The notes below the pieces were generated by a model. That model saw only the letters and a list, made by a program, of their open reading frames with translations. It was not told the DNA's origin and made no database searches. Shown piece after piece: positions 1-4,388 of a DNA stretch of 9,510 nt. The first letter of the stretch is position 1; each line of letters opens with the position of its first letter. Position numbers and translations under genes: made by a program. Source of the stretch: JBFFXF01 sp041569895 (GTDB lineage Bacteria > Planctomycetota > UBA8108 > JACQVS01); assembly GCA_041569895.1 (NCBI GenBank), contig JBFFXF010000278.1, forward strand, positions 1-9,510, read 5' to 3'.

Positions 1-181
1 AGATGCCGCCGATCGCCCGATCGTGAACGGAGATCGAGCCGATCGACGTCGCGGCGACGCCCGCGTTTCCCAGCAGCTTCACGGCAGCGTCGACCGCCGC
101 CTTCTCGTTTTGCCCTTGCAGACAGCCCGCCGCGATGAATAGTGGGAGCACTGTTGCGGGCGCGATCGTTCGAGACAGCAC
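1..181 (-). CDS. Putative lipoprotein, N-terminal part (runs off left edge)
   Basis: The minus strand is open from a GTG at 181-179 to the window edge, giving 60 residues with no stop. A strong ribosome binding site, AGGAGG at 192-187, lies 5 bases before the GTG and decides the start. The product begins VLSRTIAPATVLPLFIAAGC (first residue read as Met in vivo): a short basic start, a hydrophobic core and a lipobox-like AAGC, so Cys20 would be the lipidated residue. The mature part seen is mostly small and polar (QGQNEKAAVDAAVKLLGNAG) and I recognise no family. The gene is divergent from the phosphatase-like gene at 260, with 78 bases between the starts. The lipobox resembles the LAAGC of the lipoprotein encoded at 4389-6233. 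Translation start and signal are well supported; the function is unknown because most of the gene lies outside the window. Confidence 0.7.
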   Translation of the reverse strand, partial: MLSRTIAPATVLPLFIAAGCLQGQNEKAAVDAAVKLLGNAGVAATSIGSISVHDRAIGGI

Positions 182-259
182 GTCGTCCTCCTGCGGCACT
201 CCTGAATGGGCCGGCGCGACGGGATCGACGCGTTATTCTGTAGCACAGGGAGTCGTGAA

Positions 260-1363
260 ATGAAATCTTCTCTCGCGGGGTTGCTCGCGGCGGTCGTGAC
301 CGCCGCGCCGGCGATCGCGGACGAACGTGCCACGGAGAACGTGATCCTGGTGACGCTCGACGGAGCTCGCACGCAGGAGCTCTTCGGCGGGTACGACATC
401 GAGATCGCCAGGAGCCGCGTCAAGGACGGAAAGGTCGAGGCGACGCCCTCCTACAGGCGTTACTGGGCGGCGACGCCCTCGAAGCGCCGCGAGAAACTGA
501 TGCCGTTCTTCTGGGGCAGGCTGATGACGCGCCACGGGTCGATCGCCGGCAACCGTGCGCTGGGCAGCACCGTCCTGCTCAGGAACGGCCACCGGTTCTC
601 CTACCCCGGCTACTCGGAGATCCTCACCGGACAGGCGCACGACGACGTCATCAACTCGAACGACAGCCGGCGGAATCCCTACCCGACGGTCCTCGAGTTC
701 CTGCGCGAGAAGCTCGAGGTCGGTCAGAACCGCGTCGCGTGCTTCGCCTCCTGGGAGGTCTTCAACTGGATCGTGTCGAGCCGCGAGGACGCGATCTTCG
801 CGAATGCGGGGTTCGAGGCGTACGAGCACCCCGATGCGGAGATCGCCCAGCTCTCGCGGTTGCAGTTCCTGACGCCGACCCCGTGGGACACCGTGCGCCA
901 CGACGTCTACACGTTTCGCTTCGCGCTCGCGCACCTCGAGCAGTGGAAGCCGCCGGTGCTCTACCTCGCGCTCGGCGAGACCGACGACTGGTCGCACGAC
1001 GGGCGGTACGACCGCACGCTCGACGCGCTGGAGCGCACCGATCGATTCCTCAGGCGTCTCTGGGAGTACCTCCAGGCCGAGCCGCAGTACGGCGGCAAGA
1101 CGACGATCGTCATCACCACCGACCACGGCCGCGGCAACACGCCCGGGGACTGGACCGATCACGGCGCGAAGGTCGAGGGGGCGCAGTACATCTGGATGGC
1201 CTTCATCGGCCCCGACACGGCGATGCGTGGCGAGTGGTCGAACACGCCGACCGTCTACGCCGACCAGGTCGCGGCGACGCTCTGCCGCTTCCTCGGCCTC
1301 GACTGGTCGGAGCGGAACTCCGAGGCCGGCAAGCCGATCGATTTGCTCTTCGAGGGCAAGTGA
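260..1363 (+). CDS. Exported alkaline phosphatase superfamily hydrolase
   Basis: The 367-residue product has a clear signal peptide (MKSSLAGLLAAVVTAAPAIA, cleavage expected after AIA). The ATG at 260 has GGGAG 7 bases upstream; the frame is open further upstream but an earlier start would bury the signal peptide. The mature protein has the metal-site pattern of the alkaline phosphatase / nucleotide pyrophosphatase superfamily: Asp34 in LVTLDGAR, a likely nucleophile Ser114 in RFSYPGYSE, Asp242 and His246 in ETDDWSHD, Asp288-His289 in TTDHGRG and His301 in WTDHGAK. Alignment of SYPGYSEILTG with the TFPNHYS motif of nucleotide pyrophosphatases suggests Ser114 replaces the usual Thr. The family hydrolyses phosphate mono- or diesters (or sulfates) with two metal ions, here probably in the periplasm. 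The substrate cannot be read from sequence. It is divergent from the lipoprotein gene on its left and tail to tail with the CoA-binding gene, so probably monocistronic. Confidence 0.88.
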   Translation: MKSSLAGLLAAVVTAAPAIADERATENVILVTLDGARTQELFGGYDIEIARSRVKDGKVEATPSYRRYWAATPSKRREKLMPFFWGRLMTRHGSIAGNRALGSTVLLRNGHRFSYPGYSEILTGQAHDDVINSNDSRRNPYPTVLEFLREKLEVGQNRVACFASWEVFNWIVSSREDAIFANAGFEAYEHPDAEIAQLSRLQFLTPTPWDTVRHDVYTFRFALAHLEQWKPPVLYLALGETDDWSHDGRYDRTLDALERTDRFLRRLWEYLQAEPQYGGKTTIVITTDHGRGNTPGDWTDHGAKVEGAQYIWMAFIGPDTAMRGEWSNTPTVYADQVAATLCRFLGLDWSERNSEAGKPIDLLFEGK

Positions 1364-1364
1364 A

Positions 1365-1379
1365 CGCCGGCGCGCGGCG
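1365..1379. terminator. Possible bidirectional hairpin between convergent genes
   Basis: A perfect 5-bp inverted repeat, CGCCG / CGGCG with loop GCGCG, fills the 18-base gap between the stops of the phosphatase-like gene and the CoA-binding gene. Its position suits a shared terminator, but there is no T-run on either side and such hairpins are common by chance at this GC content. Confidence 0.25.
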
Positions 1380-1381
1380 GC

Positions 1382-1804
1382 TCAGCCCTCCGACTCGCGG
1401 AAACCGAGCGCCACGAGCAGGCACGGACCGCCCGCGATCAGGTTGATTCCGGCGGCGCGGCCGCTCTCGATCGCCCCGCGGCTCTCGGCTCCGGGTTGCA
1501 GCCACACGTGGCGTATACCGAGCTCGATGGCGTCCTCGACGACGGCCGTCGTCACCTCCGGCGGCGTGATCACGGAGATGCCGTGCACCGCGACGGGAAG
1601 CGAGTCGAGGCGGTCGTACGACGTGACTCCCTCGACGCTCCCGGCGTTCGGGTTGACCGCCAGGACGTCGCGGTCGTGCTGCAGGTAGCAGCGGAGGACC
1701 TTGTTGCCGTACTTGGAGCGGTCCCGCGAGGCGCCCACCACCGCGTGGGGGGAGCCCGCGAGGAACTCGCGGATGCGTCTCTGGACGTCGTTCACCTCGT
1801 TCAC
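1382..1804 (-). CDS. CoA-binding domain protein (YccU-like)
   Basis: This is a single Rossmann-fold CoA-binding domain of the small succinyl-CoA-synthetase-like type. A nucleotide-binding turn AVVGASRDRSKYGNKV is followed by LAVNPNAGSVEGVTSYDRLDSLP, the second strand ISVITPPEVTTAVVEDAIELGIRHVWLQPGAES, and the end GINLIAGGPCLLV. The C-terminal GPCLL resembles the conserved 'xRCxM' ending of the family. I chose the GTG at 1804 because GGAAGG lies 4 bases upstream and the resulting 140 residues match the usual length of about 135-145. The frame is also open back to a GTG at 1891, which would add 29 residues unlike the family and would cover a pair of palindromes at 1863-1889. The next GTG at 1795 is possible too. 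The protein is cytoplasmic; its members are thought to bind CoA, but the cellular role is not settled. It is divergent from the selenoprotein gene. Confidence 0.85.
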   Translation of the reverse strand: MNEVNDVQRRIREFLAGSPHAVVGASRDRSKYGNKVLRCYLQHDRDVLAVNPNAGSVEGVTSYDRLDSLPVAVHGISVITPPEVTTAVVEDAIELGIRHVWLQPGAESRGAIESGRAAGINLIAGGPCLLVALGFRESEG

Positions 1805-1846
1805 CCGGCCTTCCACGCCGTGCAGCGCGCTCTCTCTCGAACGGTC

Positions 1847-1859
1847 CGTATTGAATACG
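1847..1859. promoter_or_regulatory. 13-bp palindrome in divergent promoter region
   Basis: CGTATTGAATACG is a perfect inverted repeat of 6+6 bases around one central G. It is the only AT-rich patch in the region between the CoA-binding gene (start 1804) and the selenoprotein gene (start 2029), so it may be a regulator site or overlap a promoter -10 element. No good -35/-10 pair could be matched. Confidence 0.3.
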
Positions 1860-1862
1860 AAC

Positions 1863-1889
1863 GGGCGACGCCCTGCATGGGCGACGCCC
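1863..1889. promoter_or_regulatory. Tandem pair of 11-bp palindromes, possible operator
   Basis: GGGCGACGCCC occurs twice, at 1863-1873 and 1879-1889, separated by TGCAT. Each copy is itself an inverted repeat (GGGCG / CGCCC around an A). Two identical dyads spaced 16 bases start to start, close to one and a half helix turns, resemble a tandem operator, 59 bases upstream of the CoA-binding gene start and 140 bases upstream of the selenoprotein start. It could also form hairpins in an RNA leader. This rests on pattern alone. Confidence 0.35.
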
Positions 1890-2028
1890 ACCGCCGCGGC
1901 GACCCGATGGCGTTTCCCGAAAAGCCCGGAACCCGGGGCGTCGACGTGGCGTTCTCACCATGGGATACTTCGTCAGGACCACGCCCGTAGCGCCACGCGA
2001 TGCGCCGCGCCATGGAGCAGGAGGACGC

Positions 2029-3987
2029 ATGCTCTCTCGTCGCCGCCCCGTCCAGTCGATACCGTCCGCAGCCGTCGCCCTCGCAGCCGCGCTCGCCGCG
2101 TCCACCCTGTCCGCGGAGGAGCCGGAGTTCGCGCCGCGACGGGTGGCCCGCCCGTTCCCGCCGATCACCGATGCTCCGTTCCGCCGCGCCGCGGACGTCA
2201 CGGACCAGGTGCTCCCGAACGAGCTCGTGCTCGGCGTCGTCGTCGAGGGAGTCCCCCGCGCCTATCCGATCAACATGCTCACCGGGCCGCGCCGCGAGAT
2301 CATCAACGATCGCATCGGCGACACCGCCTTCGCGGCCACGTGGTGACACCTCTGCTTCAATGGCGTGGTCTACGCCACGAAGACACGCGGGCGCACGCTG
2401 ACGCTGCGCGTCTCCGGCATGCTGTGGAACCGGAGCCTCGTCATGGAGGACGTCGAGACGGGATCGCTCTGGAGCCACATCCTCGGCAAGGCGATGCAGG
2501 GCGAGCTCGCCGGCGCGACCCTCGACGTGCTGCCCGCCGTGATGACGACCTGGGCGGACTGGAAGCGCGCCCATCCCGGAACCACCGTCCTCGACATGTC
2601 GCGCACGGCGAGCTCCTTCGACCGGGACGCGTACCGGCCCGCCAGCAAATTCGTGCTCGGTGTCGTCATCGATGGTTCGCCGAAGGCGTATCCGTACGAC
2701 CTGCTTTCAAGGACGCCGGTGATCGAGGACGAGATCGCCGGCCGGCCCGTTCTGGTGGCATTCGATCCCGAGAGCACGCGCGGCGCGATCTGGTCGAGGC
2801 GCGTTGGCGATCGCGTGCTCGACTTCGACGTGTCCGCGAAGGGGTCGCCGGAGAGCGGCGTCGCCGCGATCCGTGACACCGCCACGCGGAGCTCGTGGGA
2901 CCCGCTGTCGGGCGCATGCGTGTCGGGCGAGCTCGAGGGCAGGCGCCTCGAGGCGTTGCCCGCCATCGTCTCCCACCGCAAGGCGTGGCGCGTCTTCCAT
3001 CCGCACAGCGCGTGGGCCGGGGCTCGCCCGGCGAAGCGCCCGGCGGATCTCCTGGCGAGGTTCGGCGAGTCGTACCGCGACATCGATCACTTCATGCGCC
3101 CGCTCGATGACGACGGCTGGAAGCTCCGCTTCCGCACGCTCCGCGAGCTCACCCTCCTCGGGCGGGAGGCGACCGCGGACCTCGTGGCCGCGCTCGCCGA
3201 CTCGAGACCGGCCGTCGGCGTGCTCGCGGCCCAGGCGCTGTCGTTCATCGGCGATCCCGCGGCGCGGCCCGCGCTCGAGCGCGCGGCGGTGGAGTCCTCG
3301 AGCAGGGCGCTGCGCCTCTACGCGGTCGACGCCATCGGCGCGGCCGGCGGGAAACGCTCGAGCGAATTGCTCGAGAAGATCTCCCGGGACGACTCGAACG
3401 GGGACGTGCGGGCCCACGCCCGTTTCGCGCTCGAGCGCGACGGAGCCGGCATCGGGACGCTCTACCGCGATCTCCTCCGCGACTTCGATCCGGCACGGAT
3501 CGACACCGCCGTCGTCGGCCGCCCGGCGCCCGAGTTCGCGCTCGAGTCGCACGACGGACGTTCGGTGCGCCTCTCGACATTCCGTGGCAAGCGGGCGGTC
3601 CTGCTCGTCTTCATCTACGGCGACACCTGACCGGTCTGCCACGGGCAGGTCGCGCAGTTGCGCGACAGGAAACTGGAGCTCGACAAGGCCGGCGTCGAGG
3701 TGCTGGTGATCGATCCGCACGAGGTCTACCGCGTCCGTCACATGCTCGCCTCGAAGGCCGGGGCGCCCCTGGTCACGGTGCTCGCCGACCCCGCCGGCGT
3801 CGTCAGCGCGACGTACGGCGTCGCCATGCAGATGAAGATCCACGTCGAGCGGTCGAACCGGCCGGCGACGTTTCTCATCGATCGCGACGGCGTCCTGCGC
3901 CGCGCCTGGCGAGGGACGACGTACTCCGATCGCCCGGATTACGACACCATCCGTGGGGCGCTCACAGAGCTCGGGGACGCTCGCTGA
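2029..3987 (+). CDS. Two-selenocysteine fusion protein: DUF3179, HEAT-like repeats, redoxin
   Basis: Read with TGA as selenocysteine at 2344-2346 and 3628-3630, one frame runs 652 residues to a TGA stop at 3985. The ATG at 2029 has AGGAGG 4 bases upstream and starts a signal peptide (MLSRRRPVQS... cleavage near LSA/EE, residue 29), so the protein is exported. Residues about 45-192 match DUF3179 (LGVVVEGVPRAYPINML, then ATW-U-HLCFNGVVY), with Sec106 where the family has the first Cys of a CxxC. Residues about 204-330 are a second, similar half (LGVVIDGSPKAYPYDLL) without the redox pair. Residues about 377-472 are HEAT-like helical repeats. Residues about 496-652 are an AhpC/TSA- or TlpA-like thioredoxin fold (GRPAPEFAL, FIYGDT-U-PVC, cis-Pro region NRPATFLID), with Sec534 and Cys537 as the active-site pair. 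DUF3179 has no settled function; a redox role is inferred. Neither UGA is accompanied by a frame change. A pseudogene with two nonsense mutations is the main alternative, but both hits falling exactly on redox Cys sites argues strongly against it. Confidence 0.88.
2355..2382 (+). promoter_or_regulatory. Candidate bacterial SECIS element for Sec106
   Basis: Just after the TGA at 2344-2346 a hairpin can form: lower stem CTTC (2355-2358) with GAAG (2379-2382), an AA / C internal loop, then a perfect 6-bp upper stem TGGCGT (2361-2366) with ACGCCA (2372-2377) closing the loop GGTCT (2367-2371). Twenty bases separate the TGA from the loop, within the 16-37 range used for bacterial SECIS prediction, and G occupies the first two loop positions. 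The loop equals the last five bases of the E. coli fdhF SECIS loop AGGUCU, which SelB recognises. The bulged U of the fdhF upper stem is absent. No structure calculation was run. Confidence 0.78.
3649..3666 (+). promoter_or_regulatory. Candidate bacterial SECIS element for Sec534
   Basis: After the TGA at 3628-3630 a perfect 7-bp stem GTCGCGC (3649-3655) pairs with GCGCGAC (3660-3666) around the tetraloop AGTT (3656-3659). Twenty-five bases separate the TGA from the loop, and G is the second loop base followed by T, as expected for SelB recognition. Immediately upstream, CTGCC (3636-3640) can pair with GGCAG (3644-3648) around ACG, so two abutting hairpins may stack; that first one is too close to the TGA to be the usual SECIS. 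The stems are GC-only enough that some pairing is expected by chance in this genome, so support is a little weaker than for the first element. Confidence 0.68.
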
Positions 3988-4030
3988 AAGGCGCGGGGGC
4001 GGGCGATTCGGTCCGACGTCTTCCGCGGCA

Positions 4031-4045
4031 CGCTCCGGAGGAGCG
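4031..4045 (+). terminator. Possible terminator hairpin after selenoprotein gene
   Basis: CGCTCC / GGAGCG form a perfect 6-bp stem around GGA, 43 bases past the TGA stop at 3985-3987. No T-run follows, so it would be at best a weak or factor-assisted terminator. Confidence 0.28.
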
Positions 4046-4155
4046 GACGGCGAGCCGATGCGGGCGACGAACTACCCGAAGGCGGAGGAGTTCGTCCGGC
4101 CGACCCATCGCGACGGCTGGACGGTCTGACGGTGGCGGGGGTGGGAGTCCTGGGT

Positions 4156-4200
4156 CCCGTTCCCGTGCCCGTCGTCGTCCTCGTCCTCGTCCTCGTCCTC
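4156..4200. repeat. Hexanucleotide arrays (CCCGTN)3 and (GTCCTC)4
   Basis: Three units of CCCGTN at 4156-4173 (CCCGTT, CCCGTG, CCCGTC) run into GTC and then four perfect copies of GTCCTC at 4177-4200. The perfect copies suggest recent slippage expansion. The array lies in the convergent intergenic region, and the CCCGTT unit reappears at 6131-6160 at the other end of the neighbouring deacylase gene. Confidence 0.85.
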
Positions 4201-4219
4201 GGAGGCTCTGGTTGCGGAG

Positions 4220-4323
4220 TCCGATGACCGATTCCGATTCCGAGTCCGAGGTCCGATACCGACTCCGACTCTGATACCGATTCCGATGCCGATACCGATA
4301 CCGATTCCGACTCCGACTTCGAG
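4220..4323. repeat. Degenerate hexanucleotide array, 17 units of NCCGAN
   Basis: Seventeen consecutive hexamers fit the pattern [T/A/G]CCGA[T/C/G] with few exceptions (TCTGAT at 4270, TTCGAG at 4318). Single extra G bases at 4226 and 4251 shift the phase. The third to fifth positions (CGA) are nearly constant while the first and last vary, unlike a freshly slipped array. On the minus strand it reads as GGAATCGGTATC-type repeats. Its purpose is unknown; because the phase breaks, it is not maintained as protein code. Confidence 0.88.
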
Positions 4324-4365
4324 GCGCCGCGCGGTTCCTCCTCGATCTGCGGAATCTGCGTCTCC

Positions 4366-4379
4366 CCGTCGCCCGACGG
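4366..4379 (-). terminator. Possible terminator hairpin after deacylase gene
   Basis: CCGTC pairs with GACGG around GCCC (inner bases could extend the stem by one pair), starting 9 bases beyond the TGA stop of the minus-strand deacylase-like gene. The position is right for a terminator, but no T-run follows on the minus strand. Confidence 0.3.
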
Positions 4380-4388
4380 CCCGCGCCA

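Larger units (their letters stand above)
3988..4388. other. Convergent intergenic region rich in hexamer repeats
   Basis: This 401-base stretch separates the stop of the selenoprotein gene (plus) from the stop of the deacylase-like gene (minus). It contains two GC-rich hairpins, one near each gene end, and three hexanucleotide arrays listed separately. The open frames that cross it encode only low-complexity runs such as GIGIGIG or PIPIPIP generated by the arrays, so I call no gene here. Confidence 0.7.

Noticed and set aside
1203..2201. 332-residue minus-strand open frame rich in Arg and Gly.
   Set aside because: It overlaps three better-supported genes or promoter DNA, has no recognisable motifs, and has the composition of a shadow frame in GC-rich DNA.
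3636..3648. CTGCC/GGCAG hairpin as the SECIS for the second TGA.
   Set aside because: Its loop begins only 10 bases after the TGA, closer than known bacterial SECIS loops; the hairpin at 3649-3666 fits better.
2029..3987. Reading the DUF3179 / redoxin region as a pseudogene with two nonsense mutations or three separate genes.
   Set aside because: There is no frameshift, the protein motifs continue directly through each TGA, both TGAs sit at redox Cys sites, and both are followed by SECIS-like hairpins. The inner pieces lack their own convincing ribosome binding sites.
2029..3987. UGA read as Trp or Gly under an alternative genetic code.
   Set aside because: Four genes in the window, including this one, end in TGA at sensible domain ends, and the inner TGAs align with Cys rather than Trp or Gly.
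4156..4323. CRISPR array.
   Set aside because: The units are six bases with no spacers; this is a simple-sequence array.
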